Assembly: GCF_001653475.1 (NCBI RefSeq)
Contig: NZ_CP011487.1
Location: 682,001-746,000, forward strand
Reading direction: 5' to 3'
DNA from: Helicobacter pylori
GTDB taxonomy: Bacteria; Campylobacterota; Campylobacteria; Campylobacterales; Helicobacteraceae
Length of the DNA: 64,000 bases
Numbering within the stretch: the stretch's first letter is position 1; every line of letters begins with the position of its first letter. The notes below the pieces were generated by a model. The model was not told the DNA's origin. It ran no database searches and saw only the letters and a program-made list of their open reading frames with translations. Below are positions 9,037 through 18,354 of the stretch, in pieces. Made by a program: the position numbers and the translations under genes.

Positions 9037-10095
9037 CTAGGGTATCTCATAAGAATGATACGGCATGAACAAGCGCCCGTAATTAGGATTCACGCGCAAT
9101 AAATGCTCTTTGAAATTCCCATAATTACGACAGCTTGACTCAAAGCCATTATCGCACGCATACGAGAATAGATCCAAAGCCCTCTGATCGTCTTGAGGCA
9201 CGCCTAAGCCCTTTTGATACAGCACGCCCAAATTGTTACAGCTCCCCAAAATCCCCCCATCGCATGCCATTTGAAAATATTTCGCCGCATAGTGGTTATT
9301 CAAAGGAGCCCCTAAATCCCCATTCGCATAAATCCAGCCTAAATTCGCACACCCCATCATATCCCCAGCGTTACACGCCAAATAATTCAAATCCACTTGA
9401 CTGAGTTGTGCTTTATCAATGCCATAAATATTATTCACATTAGACATCAAGCCCAGATTATAACACCCCATATCATTCCCATTATCGCATGAAAATTTAT
9501 AATAACCCATCGCTTTGTAATAATCTTTTGGGACCCCACTCCCGTTAGCAAACATCCACCCCAAATTATTGCATGCGATCATATCCCCCCCTTGACAAGC
9601 CACCGCATACAATTGCAAAGCGTTTTCTTTATCGTTTGAATCAGCGTTTTTTTTGTTTTCATACATTTGAGCCAGATTCGCGCAAGCGGTCGCATCGCCT
9701 CCACTGCAACCCATTTCATAATAGCGAGCGGCTTTGAGTCTGTTCGTTTGGATCCCTACCCCATTAGCATACATCGCTCCCACTGCAAAACACCCGGTCG
9801 CATTACCATTATCGCACGATTGGGAAAAAAGCCTAAAAGCTCCTTGATAATCGCCCTTTTTAGCCAATTCAATACCGGCAGAAAGCTCGTTTTGAGCGTT
9901 TTCAGGCGATCCTAATTTGTCTAACAGATTAGAGTTATCGTTTTTAGGGGTGATCTGGGTGTTAGGGCTTGGCGCACCCTTAGCGTTAGCGGGGTTTAAT
10001 TCAGGGGGCGTGTTTTTTGGGGCTTGATTATTTTCTTCAGCGCCGCTAATCTGTAAGACTAAAAAAACAAGCAATAACAAACTTTTTTTGAGCAT
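9037..10095 (-). CDS. Hcp-family Sel1-repeat cysteine-rich secreted protein
   Basis: The 352-residue protein starts with a hydrophobic signal peptide ending near ISGA, then a proline/asparagine-rich linker to about residue 65. Seven Sel1-like repeats of about 36 residues follow, each with a C-X7-C pair such as SCDNGNATGC, GCSGGDATAC and ACDGGILGSC. This is the hallmark of Helicobacter cysteine-rich proteins, where each pair forms a disulfide within an alpha/alpha repeat. Members are secreted or periplasmic, and some bind penicillin or stimulate immune cells. It lies 11 bases after dapD in the same direction. By position it is HP0628; its specific partner is unknown. Confidence 0.9.
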   Translation of the reverse strand: MLKKSLLLLVFLVLQISGAEENNQAPKNTPPELNPANAKGAPSPNTQITPKNDNSNLLDKLGSPENAQNELSAGIELAKKGDYQGAFRLFSQSCDNGNATGCFAVGAMYANGVGIQTNRLKAARYYEMGCSGGDATACANLAQMYENKKNADSNDKENALQLYAVACQGGDMIACNNLGWMFANGSGVPKDYYKAMGYYKFSCDNGNDMGCYNLGLMSNVNNIYGIDKAQLSQVDLNYLACNAGDMMGCANLGWIYANGDLGAPLNNHYAAKYFQMACDGGILGSCNNLGVLYQKGLGVPQDDQRALDLFSYACDNGFESSCRNYGNFKEHLLRVNPNYGRLFMPYHSYEIP

Positions 10096-10106
10096 TCTTT
10101 TAATCC

Positions 10107-11312
10107 TTAATGCAGGTTTTGATTCAACTCAATTTTTTTCACACTCCTAAAAGCAATCAGCTTACCATTTTGGCTGTTGGAACGAAAATGCACGCCATTT
10201 TTCCCAGAAAGCTCTTTGCCTTTGTAAAGATTATTGGCATGTTTTTCTAAACCGCTATTCACTTCTAAAAGCTTTTTAAACTCATTTTCTTCAATTTCTA
10301 TCACGCTCCCGGCTAATACGGCAACGCCTGCATCCACAATACAGCCATCGCCTAAACTAATTCCTGTAACGCTATTAGCCCCTAGCAAACAATTTTTCCC
10401 GATGCTAATAGGGTTGTTATTCCCTCCGCTTAAAACGCCTAAAACGCTCGCTCCTCCACCAATATCAGTGCCTGCTCCAACCACCACCGATGAAGAAATA
10501 CGCCCCTCATTCATGCACACTCCCATAGCCCCTGCGTTAAAATTCACATAACTAGCCCCAGGCATTTGAGTGTAACCACCGGTCCCTAAATATGCCCCAA
10601 AGCGCGTTTTTGAGCTGTCCAATAAGCGGATATTATCAAACTCAGGGATTAATTGCATCAAATAGCGCGGGAATTTATCTATAAAATCAATATTAGGGAA
10701 ATTGCCTTGCATTTTTAAAGCCACTTCGTTCATTCTAAGCCATTCTAATTCATAAGGCTTGTTACCGCTCCAAGCCGCATTAGAAAGCTGGCTAAAAATA
10801 CCCTCTAAATTCAAACTCCTCAAAGGGGCTTTACCTAAAGAGAGCGCTAAAAGTTTCATATACGCACTCTCCACGCTCTCGCAAGGCTTATCTTCATACA
10901 AAATCACCAAGCGATAAAGAGACTCCCCACCGCTATTTTTCAAACGATTTTCTTCTAAAGCCTTTAAAAGTGCTAAAACCACTTGGATGTTTTTATGAGC
11001 CATTTTATTAGAATAGGCTTCATTCAAAAAGGGCGTATAAAAATCCAGTGCTTTTAACACAAAACTTTCATCAATCTCAATGACGCACTCGCTCGCGCTC
11101 TCTTTTAGGATTTTTTCTTTTGAAAACGCGTTGCAAAACACCGCATAAGAGCCTAGATTTTCATCTTTCCAATTCAAAACAGGGTAAGTGGCGCATAAAA
11201 TCTTTTTAGAAATTGGGGCAATGTCCAATCTGGCAATGCCAAAGCCTAAAGGCTCTTTATAGTGGTTAGATTGCTGGTAGTTGCTCACAAAATTTTTAAA
11301 CTTATTTATCAT
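10107..11312 (-). CDS. dapD: Tetrahydrodipicolinate N-succinyltransferase DapD
   Basis: DapD transfers a succinyl group from succinyl-CoA to tetrahydrodipicolinate in the succinylase branch of lysine and meso-diaminopimelate synthesis. The 401-residue length matches the long form. The C-terminal half contains left-handed beta-helix hexapeptide repeats, seen in GAYLGTGGYTQMPGASYVNFNAGAMG and the following GADIG/GNNNPISIG stretches. The gene begins two bases after the ispG stop, so the two are likely co-transcribed. The nearby aminotransferase gene could provide the next enzyme of this pathway. Confidence 0.96.
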   Translation of the reverse strand: MINKFKNFVSNYQQSNHYKEPLGFGIARLDIAPISKKILCATYPVLNWKDENLGSYAVFCNAFSKEKILKESASECVIEIDESFVLKALDFYTPFLNEAYSNKMAHKNIQVVLALLKALEENRLKNSGGESLYRLVILYEDKPCESVESAYMKLLALSLGKAPLRSLNLEGIFSQLSNAAWSGNKPYELEWLRMNEVALKMQGNFPNIDFIDKFPRYLMQLIPEFDNIRLLDSSKTRFGAYLGTGGYTQMPGASYVNFNAGAMGVCMNEGRISSSVVVGAGTDIGGGASVLGVLSGGNNNPISIGKNCLLGANSVTGISLGDGCIVDAGVAVLAGSVIEIEENEFKKLLEVNSGLEKHANNLYKGKELSGKNGVHFRSNSQNGKLIAFRSVKKIELNQNLH

Positions 11313-11314
11313 GC

Positions 11315-12394
11315 CTAATCCTTTAAACTTTTTTCTCTTTCTTTAGCTAAATTTTCCACTTCTATCACAAAAGTTTCAAACAAATCCTTTTCAGCCAGTT
11401 TGTGAATGACTTTACCCTCTTTAATGATCAAACCGCTGCGATTCCCAAAAGCGATCGCCATGTCTGCATGCTTGGCTTCACCTAAAGCATTCACCACGCA
11501 ACCCATCACGCTAATGTCTAAAGGGGTTTTAATGTGGCTTAGGCGTTTTTCTACCTTGCTCGCCATATCCACTAAATTAGCTTCAATGCGCCCGCAAGTG
11601 GGGCAAGAAATCAAATTAATCCCTTCTTTCAAACGCCCGCTATGGCGTAAAATCGCTCTAGCCACTTTGATTTCATTTTCTAATTCCCCTGTGATGGATA
11701 TGCGCATCGTATCCCCAATGCCCTCCATTAAAAGCCCCCCTAAAGCCATAGCGGATTTGATACTAGAACTAAAAAGATTGCCCGCTTCAGTAACTCCTAA
11801 ATGGAAAGGATAAACCACAAGAGGGCGCAACATTCTATAAGCTTGCATGGTGCGCACCACATCGCTCGCTTTTAAAGAAATCTTAAAATCAGTAAAATCC
11901 AAATCTTCTAAAAGTTTGGCGTTATACAAAGCGCTTTCTACCATGCCTTTTGGGGTGGGTCCGTATTTTTGATCAAACTGCTTTTCTAAACTTCCGGCAT
12001 TCACGCCAATCCTTATAGGAATATTTTTTTCTTTACAAGCATCAACCACCGCTTTGATTTTGTCTTTAGAGCCGATGTTCCCGGGGTTAATCCTAATCGC
12101 ATCCACGCTTTGAGCGGCAATGAGAGCGAATTTATAATGGAAATGAATATCAGCGATTAAAGGCAAAGGAGACACTTTTTTCAATTCTTTTAAGGCTAGG
12201 GCGTCCTTTTCATTACTCACCGCCACCCTCACTAAATCAGCCCCAGCGAGTTTGAGTCTGTCAATTTGATTTTTAGTGCTTTCAATATCAGCGGTTTTAC
12301 TAAAAGTCATGCTTTGCGTGCTTATAGGAGCATCACCCCCTATGGCCACGCTACCGATAAAAATTTGCTTGGTCTTAACTCTGTTTTCTAGCAT
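11315..12394 (-). CDS. ispG: 4-hydroxy-3-methylbut-2-enyl diphosphate synthase IspG (GcpE)
   Basis: IspG converts 2-C-methyl-D-erythritol 2,4-cyclodiphosphate to HMBPP, the penultimate step of the non-mevalonate isoprenoid pathway, using a [4Fe-4S] cluster. The 359-residue protein has an N-terminal TIM-barrel part ([12 protein letters not shown] near residue 18) and a C-terminal cluster domain with CPTCGR near residue 265 and a third cysteine in [11 protein letters not shown]. It is the first gene of ispG-dapD-Hcp and faces away from the aminotransferase gene. Confidence 0.97.
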   Translation of the reverse strand: MLENRVKTKQIFIGSVAIGGDAPISTQSMTFSKTADIESTKNQIDRLKLAGADLVRVAVSNEKDALALKELKKVSPLPLIADIHFHYKFALIAAQSVDAIRINPGNIGSKDKIKAVVDACKEKNIPIRIGVNAGSLEKQFDQKYGPTPKGMVESALYNAKLLEDLDFTDFKISLKASDVVRTMQAYRMLRPLVVYPFHLGVTEAGNLFSSSIKSAMALGGLLMEGIGDTMRISITGELENEIKVARAILRHSGRLKEGINLISCPTCGRIEANLVDMASKVEKRLSHIKTPLDISVMGCVVNALGEAKHADMAIAFGNRSGLIIKEGKVIHKLAEKDLFETFVIEVENLAKEREKSLKD

Positions 12395-12477
12395 TAAATC
12401 TCATTCATCAGTTAAATTCTTATGCGCTATTATACTCTTTTATGCTCTCTCTTTTATGTTCTCTTTGGCTCTTTTTT

Positions 12478-12499
12478 AGCGTTTTCAATGATAAACGCT
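12478..12499. other. Unassigned hairpin between ispG and the aminotransferase gene
   Basis: AGCGTTT (12478-12484) pairs perfectly with AAACGCT (12493-12499) around an eight-base loop. It lies between two divergent genes, where a terminator is not needed. A 5' leader structure of the downstream gene or an operator is possible. Nothing else is clear in this 154-base gap except TA-rich candidates for -10 boxes. Confidence 0.35.
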
Positions 12500-12548
12500 T
12501 AAATTTTAGGTAAGATTAACTATTCCATTTTAAGATTAAAGTAACCCT

Positions 12549-13676
12549 ATGACCTTTAAGCCTTATCCTTTTGAACGATTAAGAGCCTTGTTTAAAGAGA
12601 TCACCCCTAAAAAAAGGGGGCTAGATTTAGGCATCGGCGAGCCGCGATTTGAAACGCCCAAATTCATTCAAGACGCTCTTAAAAGCCACACCCATTCGCT
12701 CAATATCTACCCTAAAAGCGCGTTTGAAGAGAGTTTGAGAGCAGCTCAAAGAGGTTTTTTTAAACGCCGTTTTAAAATAGAACTGAAAGAAAACGAGTTA
12801 GTCTCCACGCTAGGATCTAGGGAAGTGTTATTCAATTTCCCTAGTTTTGTTTTATTTGACTATCAAAACCCCACTATCGCCTACCCCAACCCCTTTTATC
12901 AAATCTATGAAGGATCAGCCCAATTCGCTAGAGCTAAAAGCCTTTTAATGCCTTTAGTTAAAGAAAATGATTTCACTCCAAGCTTGAATGAAAAAGAGTT
13001 GCAAGAAGTGGATTTAGTGATCTTAAATTCCCCTAACAACCCCACCGGAAGAACCCTTTCTTTAGAAGAATTGATCGCTTGGGTCAAACTCGCTTTAAAA
13101 CATGATTTTATTTTAATCAATGATGAATGCTATAGTGGAATTTATGAAAATACGCCTCCCCCTTCGCTTTTAGAAGCTTGCATGCTTGTTGATAATAAAG
13201 CGTTTAAAAATGTTTTGGTTATCCATTCGCTCTCCAAACGCTCTAGCGCTCCAGGGCTAAGGAGTGGTTTTATCGCTGGGGATAGCAGCATTTTAGAAAA
13301 ATACAAAGCGTTTCGCGCTTATTTAGGCTATACGAGCGCTAATGCGATCCAAAAGGCTAGTGAAGCGGCTTGGCTAGATGATACGCATGCAGAATTTTTC
13401 CGCAATATTTATGCGGATAATTTGAAACTAGCGCGAAAAATCTTTAAAAACACGCTCATTTATCCTTATAGTTTTTATGTGTATCTGCCTGTTAAAAAGG
13501 GCGAAAATTTTGCAAAAACGCTTTATCAAAACGAAGGCATTACTACTTTACCGGCTTTGTATTTAGGGCGTAATCACATCGGCGCTGATTGCGTGCGTTT
13601 AGCCCTTGTCTATGACACTCCCCTTTTAGAAAAGCCTTTAGAAATCATAGAAACTTATCGAGAAAATCATGCTTGA
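12549..13676 (+). CDS. dapC: PLP-dependent aminotransferase, probable succinyldiaminopimelate transaminase
   Basis: The 375-residue fold-type I aminotransferase has the substrate/PLP motif NSPNNPTG near residue 160, the aspartate in LINDECYSG near 195, and the PLP lysine in [16 protein letters not shown] near residue 228. The class-I arginine lies near the C-terminus in CVRLALVYD. Related epsilonproteobacterial proteins are usually annotated as N-succinyldiaminopimelate aminotransferase. Its place beside dapD and murC supports that, but other amino-acid specificities cannot be ruled out from sequence. It overlaps murC by eight bases, so both are probably translated from one message. By position it is HP0624. 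Confidence 0.8.
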   Translation: MTFKPYPFERLRALFKEITPKKRGLDLGIGEPRFETPKFIQDALKSHTHSLNIYPKSAFEESLRAAQRGFFKRRFKIELKENELVSTLGSREVLFNFPSFVLFDYQNPTIAYPNPFYQIYEGSAQFARAKSLLMPLVKENDFTPSLNEKELQEVDLVILNSPNNPTGRTLSLEELIAWVKLALKHDFILINDECYSGIYENTPPPSLLEACMLVDNKAFKNVLVIHSLSKRSSAPGLRSGFIAGDSSILEKYKAFRAYLGYTSANAIQKASEAAWLDDTHAEFFRNIYADNLKLARKIFKNTLIYPYSFYVYLPVKKGENFAKTLYQNEGITTLPALYLGRNHIGADCVRLALVYDTPLLEKPLEIIETYRENHA

Positions 13677-15018
13677 AACCCCAAAAGTTTTACTCAAAAA
13701 CCTGCAAGATTGCAAGATCCATTTTATCGGTATAGGGGGGATTGGCATTTCAGGCTTAGCCAAATACCTTAAAGCGCAAGGGGCTACAATCAGCGGCTCT
13801 GATATTGCCATAAGCCCCAGCGTTAAGTATTTGAAAGCTTTAGGCGTAGAAATTAATATCCCGCATGATCCAAAGGCGATTGATAATCAAGATGTCATCA
13901 TCCATTCAGCCATTATTAAAGAGGACAATACAGAAATACAAAGGGCTAAGGAATTAGAAATCCCTATTTTGTCTCGTAAAGACGCTTTGTATTCCATCCT
14001 TAAAGACAAGCGCGTTTTTAGCGTGTGCGGGGCTCATGGAAAAAGCAGTATCACTGCCATGTTAAGCGCGATTTTCCCCTTTTTTGGAGCGATTATTGGG
14101 GCGCATTCTAAAGAGTTTAATTCCAATGTGCGAGAGAGCGCGAACATGAGCTTGGTTTTTGAAGCGGATGAGAGCGATTCAAGTTTTTTATTTTCTAACC
14201 CTTATGCCGCGATTGTGCCTAACACAGAGCCAGAACATTTGGAGCATTATGGCCACGATTTAGAGCGCTTTTTCTCCGCTTATGGATATTTTTTAGACCA
14301 TGCTCAAAAAAGAGTGATCTATAAAGAAGATCCTTTTTTAAAAAACTATTCTAAAGACGCTATTGTTTTAGAAAAAAAAGACATTCGCAATATTCAATAC
14401 ATTTTAAAAGACGGCGAGCCTCACACTTCATTTGAATTGAAAGATTTGGGGGCTTTTTTGGTGTGGGGGTTAGGCGAACATAACGCCACGAATGCGAGTT
14501 TGGCGATTTTAAGTGCTTTAGATGAATTGAATTTAGAAGAAATTAGAAATAATTTATTGAATTTCAAAGGCATTAAAAAACGCTTTGATATTTTGCAAAA
14601 AAACGCGCTCGTCCTCATTGATGATTACGCCCACCACCCCACTGAAATCAGCGCCACTTTAAAAAGCGCTAGGATTTATGCTAACTTATTGAACACGCAA
14701 GAAAAGATTGTAGTGATCTGGCAAGCGCACAAATATTCTCGCTTAATGGATAATTTAGAAGAGTTTAAAAAATGTTTTTTAGAGCATTGCGACAGGTTGA
14801 TCATTTTACCCGTTTATAGCGCGAGTGAAGTTAAAAAAGACATTGATTTGAAAGCCCATTTTAAGCATTATAACCCCACCTTTATAGACAGGGTGCGTAA
14901 AAAGGGGGATTTTTTAGAGCTATTAGTCAATGATAATGTAATAGAAACGATCAAAAAAGGCTTTGTGATAGGCTTTGGAGCGGGGGATATTACCTATCAA
15001 TTGAGAGGCGAAATGTAA
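13669..15018 (+). CDS. murC: UDP-N-acetylmuramate--L-alanine ligase MurC
   Basis: MurC adds L-alanine to UDP-MurNAc, the first peptide step of peptidoglycan precursor synthesis in the cytoplasm. The 449-residue protein has the N-terminal Rossmann motif [11 protein letters not shown] near residue 21. The ATP P-loop GAHGKSS is near residue 123, a variant of the usual [15 protein letters not shown] and [10 protein letters not shown] are family motifs of the central and C-terminal domains. It overlaps the upstream aminotransferase by eight bases, and its stop overlaps the next start (TAATG). Confidence 0.97.
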   Translation: MLETPKVLLKNLQDCKIHFIGIGGIGISGLAKYLKAQGATISGSDIAISPSVKYLKALGVEINIPHDPKAIDNQDVIIHSAIIKEDNTEIQRAKELEIPILSRKDALYSILKDKRVFSVCGAHGKSSITAMLSAIFPFFGAIIGAHSKEFNSNVRESANMSLVFEADESDSSFLFSNPYAAIVPNTEPEHLEHYGHDLERFFSAYGYFLDHAQKRVIYKEDPFLKNYSKDAIVLEKKDIRNIQYILKDGEPHTSFELKDLGAFLVWGLGEHNATNASLAILSALDELNLEEIRNNLLNFKGIKKRFDILQKNALVLIDDYAHHPTEISATLKSARIYANLLNTQEKIVVIWQAHKYSRLMDNLEEFKKCFLEHCDRLIILPVYSASEVKKDIDLKAHFKHYNPTFIDRVRKKGDFLELLVNDNVIETIKKGFVIGFGAGDITYQLRGEM

Positions 15019-15380
15019 TGGGCGTAGCGGTTGTTTTATTTTTAACGCTAGTTTTATTGTTTTTGGTTTTAAGGGATTTTGGTTTAGCAAGCCCTAAACA
15101 AAAACTTGTAGCTTTTTTAATCGTAGGGATTATAGGAGCAAGCATAAGCGTTTATACTTATAAACAAAACCAACAAAACCAACAAGAAATCGCTTTGCAA
15201 AGAGCGTTTTTAAGGGGGGAAACCTTGTTGTGTAAAGGCATTAAAGTGGATAACCAAACCTTTAATTTAGTGAGCGGGACTTTGAGCTTTTTAGGTAAAA
15301 AACAAACCCCTATGAAAGATGTTCTTGTGGATTTGGATTCTTGTCAGACGCTTCAAAAAGATCCCTTAATCCAACCCTAA
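15018..15380 (+). CDS. Small membrane protein of unknown function
   Basis: The 120-residue protein starts within the murC stop codon and ends inside the mutS2 start (TAATG on both sides), so it is coupled to both. Two hydrophobic spans occupy about residues 3-20 and 30-47. A Q/N-rich connector (KQNQQNQQEI) follows, then a soluble tail with two cysteines (LLCKG and DSCQT). The tail is likely periplasmic or cytoplasmic depending on topology. No named domain is recognised. By position it is HP0622. Confidence 0.75.
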   Translation: MGVAVVLFLTLVLLFLVLRDFGLASPKQKLVAFLIVGIIGASISVYTYKQNQQNQQEIALQRAFLRGETLLCKGIKVDNQTFNLVSGTLSFLGKKQTPMKDVLVDLDSCQTLQKDPLIQP

Positions 15381-17626
15381 TGATGAATAATAATACCCCA
15401 CCCAAACCACTAGAAGAAAGCCTGGATTTAAAAGAGTTTATCGCTCTTTTTAAAACCTTTTTTGCAAAAGAAAGAGATTCTATTGTTTTAGAAAGCGATC
15501 TCAAACAGGCTTTCACTTATTTAAACGAAGTGGATGCGATCGGTTTGATCGCCCCTAAAAGCGTGAAAGAAAGCGATCTTATTGTCATTAAACTCACTAA
15601 ATTAGGAACGCTCCATTTAGATGAAATCCATGAGATTGTCAAACGATTGCACTACATTGTCATTTTACAAAACACTTTTAAAACTTTCACGCATTTAAAA
15701 TTTCATGAACGCCTTAACGCTATTGTCCTGCCCCCATTTTTTAATGATCTCATCGCTTTATTTGATGATGAAGGAAAAATCAAACAAGGGGCTAACGCTA
15801 CCCTAGACGCTTTGAATGAAAGTTTGAACCGCCTTAAAAAAGAGAGCGTAAAAATCATTCGCCATTACGCGCGCTCTAAAGAGCTTGCCCCTTATTTAGT
15901 GGATACGCAAAGCCACCTTAAACATGGTTATGAATGTCTTTTATTGAAAAGCGGGTTTTCTAGTGCGATTAAAGGCGTTGTGCTAGAAAGGAGCGCTAAT
16001 GGCTATTTCTATCTTTTGCCTGAAAGCGCGCAAAAAATCGCACAAAAAATCGCGCAAATTGATAATGAAATAGATTACTGTATTGTTGAAATGTGTCAAA
16101 CTCTAAGCCATAGCTTGCAAAAACACCTTTTATTTTTAAAATTCCTTTTTAAAGAATTTGATTTTTTAGACAGCTTGCAAGCGCGGCTTAATTTCGCTAA
16201 AGCCTACAATTTAGAATTTGTCATGCCAAGCTTTTCTCAAAAAAAAATGATTTTAGAAGACTTTTCGCACCCCATTTTAAAAGAGCCAAAGCCCTTAAAT
16301 TTGAAATTTGAAAAATCAATGCTCGCTGTTACCGGCGTGAATGCGGGCGGGAAAACCATGCTCTTAAAATCGCTTTTAAGCGCGGCTTTTTTAAGCAAGC
16401 ACCTCATTCCTATGAAAATCAACGCTCATCATTCCATTATCCCCTATTTTAAAGAAATCCACGCCATTATTAATGACCCTCAAAACAGCGCGAACAATAT
16501 CTCTACTTTTGCAGGCAGAATGAAGCAATTTAGCGCTCTTTTACCCAAAGAAAACATGCTGTTAGGCGTTGATGAAATTGAGTTAGGGACTGACGCTGAT
16601 GAAGCGAGCAGCTTGTATAAAACCCTGCTAGAAAAATTGCTTAAACAAAACAACCAAATCATTATCACCACGCACCACAAACGCCTGAGCGTGTTAATGG
16701 CAGAAAACAAGGAAGTGGAATTACTAGCCGCTCTTTATGATGAAGAAAAAGAACGGCCCACTTACACTTTTTTAAAAGGGGTTATTGGCAAAAGCTATGC
16801 GTTTGAAACCGCTTTGCGCTATGGCGTGCCGCATTTTTTGATTGAAAAAGCGAAAGCTTTCTATGGCGAAGACAAAGAAAAATTGAATGTTTTGATTGAA
16901 AATTCCAGCGCGTTAGAAAGGGAATTGAAGCAAAAAAATGAAAATTTAGAGAACGCTTTAAAAGAGCAAGAAGATTTAAAAAACGCATGGCTTTTAGAAA
17001 GGGAAAAACAAAAAGAAATCTTTCACAATAAAAAATTGGAATTGGAAAAATCCTACCAACAAGCCCTAAATATCTTAAAAAGCGAAGTCGCTTCAAAAGA
17101 CACCAGCTCCATGCATAAAGAAATCCATAAAGCGAGCGAAATTTTAAACAAGCATAAAACAAGCCAGGAGATCCCACAAACGATAACGAGCTTTCAAACT
17201 AATGAAAAAGTGCGCTATAAAAATGAAAGCGTGCTGATTGTGCAAATTTTAGACAAGGGCTATTATTGGATAGAAACTGAGCTTGGCATGCGTTTGAAAG
17301 CGCATGGGAGTTTGTTGAAAAAAATCCAAAAACCCCCTAAAAACAAATTCAAACCCCCTAAAACAATCATTCCTAAACCCCAAAAAGCGAGCTTGCACCT
17401 TGATTTAAGAGGACAACGCAGCGAAGAAGCCCTGGATTTACTAGACGCTTTTTTAAACGACGCGCTTTTAGGGGGTTTTGAAGAAGTGCTTATTTGCCAT
17501 GGCAAGGGGAGCGGGATTTTAGAAAAGTTTGTGAAAGAATTTTTAAAAAACCACCCTAAAGTGGTAAGCTTTAGCGACGCTCCCATTAATTTAGGCGGTA
17601 GTGGGGTTAAAATCGTTAAATTGTAG
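15380..17626 (+). CDS. mutS2: MutS2 family ATPase/endonuclease
   Basis: MutS2 in H. pylori limits homologous recombination and takes part in repair of 8-oxoguanine damage, rather than mismatch repair. Starting at ATG 15380, in the TAATG overlap with the upstream gene, the protein is 748 residues; an upstream in-frame start at 15341 would overlap that gene by 40 bases and is rejected. The Walker A motif GVNAGGKTM is near residue 319. A coiled-coil, lysine/glutamate-rich region spans about 500-600. The C-terminal Smr nuclease domain has LDLRGQ and CHGKGSG. It is the last gene of the dapC-murC unit. Confidence 0.95.
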   Translation: MMNNNTPPKPLEESLDLKEFIALFKTFFAKERDSIVLESDLKQAFTYLNEVDAIGLIAPKSVKESDLIVIKLTKLGTLHLDEIHEIVKRLHYIVILQNTFKTFTHLKFHERLNAIVLPPFFNDLIALFDDEGKIKQGANATLDALNESLNRLKKESVKIIRHYARSKELAPYLVDTQSHLKHGYECLLLKSGFSSAIKGVVLERSANGYFYLLPESAQKIAQKIAQIDNEIDYCIVEMCQTLSHSLQKHLLFLKFLFKEFDFLDSLQARLNFAKAYNLEFVMPSFSQKKMILEDFSHPILKEPKPLNLKFEKSMLAVTGVNAGGKTMLLKSLLSAAFLSKHLIPMKINAHHSIIPYFKEIHAIINDPQNSANNISTFAGRMKQFSALLPKENMLLGVDEIELGTDADEASSLYKTLLEKLLKQNNQIIITTHHKRLSVLMAENKEVELLAALYDEEKERPTYTFLKGVIGKSYAFETALRYGVPHFLIEKAKAFYGEDKEKLNVLIENSSALERELKQKNENLENALKEQEDLKNAWLLEREKQKEIFHNKKLELEKSYQQALNILKSEVASKDTSSMHKEIHKASEILNKHKTSQEIPQTITSFQTNEKVRYKNESVLIVQILDKGYYWIETELGMRLKAHGSLLKKIQKPPKNKFKPPKTIIPKPQKASLHLDLRGQRSEEALDLLDAFLNDALLGGFEEVLICHGKGSGILEKFVKEFLKNHPKVVSFSDAPINLGGSGVKIVKL

Positions 17627-17736
17627 TTTTTGGTGCTTTTTTATGGGGAATCAATACAAAAATCCGCTTTAAACTATAAAGCCATTTCACACCAACACCC
17701 AATGAGAACAAAGCCTTTTTAAAAGAGAGCGTTAAA

Positions 17737-17770
17737 AAGGGTTTTTAAGCTTCATTGAGCCAAAACCCTT
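17737..17770. terminator. Probable bidirectional terminator between mutS2 and ppa
   Basis: AAGGGTTTT (17737-17745) and AAAACCCTT (17762-17770) form a nine-base stem between two convergent genes. A-rich and T-rich flanks on both sides allow intrinsic termination in either direction. The loop is about 16 bases. Confidence 0.6.
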
Positions 17771-17778
17771 AAAAATCT

Positions 17779-18300
17779 TTAGCCTTGATAGGCTTTTATC
17801 GCTTTCTCTAAAACCTTAATCGCGCTCTCTTTGTTTTCAAACCCCTTGACTTTCACCCATTTATTAGGCTCTAAATCCTTGTAAGTTTCAAAAAAATGTT
17901 TGATTTTATCTAAAGTGTGTTTGGATAAATCATTAATATCTTTGACATAGGAATGCGTGGGATCAATCTTATCTATGGGTAAAGCGAGCAATTTTTCATC
18001 CATTCCGCTTTCATCTTCCATGTTCAAAACCCCAACCAAGCGCGCTTTCACCACGCTCCCGGCTTGAAAAGCCACATCGCTTAAAACAAGCACATCTACA
18101 GGGTCGCCATCAGATCCTAAAGTGTTAGGCACAAAACCATAATTTGCGGGGTAATTTTGTGCTCCATAAAGCACCCTATCCACCATTAAAGCCCCGCTTT
18201 CTTTATCCAATTCATACTTGATATTAGAATGCTTAGATATTTCAATCACCACGCACAAAGCGTTAGCGTCATGGCTTACTTCTAATTGGTCTAAATTCAT
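17779..18300 (-). CDS. ppa: Inorganic pyrophosphatase
   Basis: This family I soluble pyrophosphatase (173 residues) hydrolyses PPi to two phosphates, pulling biosynthetic reactions forward. The family signature DGDPVDVLVL supplies metal-binding aspartates around residue 65. NYGFVPNT and KVKGFENKESA are also typical. It has its own extended -10 promoter just upstream and ends at the hairpin shared with mutS2. Confidence 0.97.
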   Translation of the reverse strand: MNLDQLEVSHDANALCVVIEISKHSNIKYELDKESGALMVDRVLYGAQNYPANYGFVPNTLGSDGDPVDVLVLSDVAFQAGSVVKARLVGVLNMEDESGMDEKLLALPIDKIDPTHSYVKDINDLSKHTLDKIKHFFETYKDLEPNKWVKVKGFENKESAIKVLEKAIKAYQG

Positions 18301-18330
18301 TGCAATCTCCTTTGAATAATAAAAAGACTT

Positions 18331-18339
18331 ATTCTAACA
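18331..18339 (-). promoter_or_regulatory. Extended -10 promoter of ppa
   Basis: On the minus strand TGT-TAGAAT matches the TGN extended -10 form, about 30 bases before the ppa ATG. The ribosome site AAGGAG follows. The element lies in the 54-base gap after the glycosyltransferase stop, so ppa need not depend on the upstream genes. Confidence 0.55.
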
Positions 18340-18354
18340 TAAAGCCCGCTCTTT

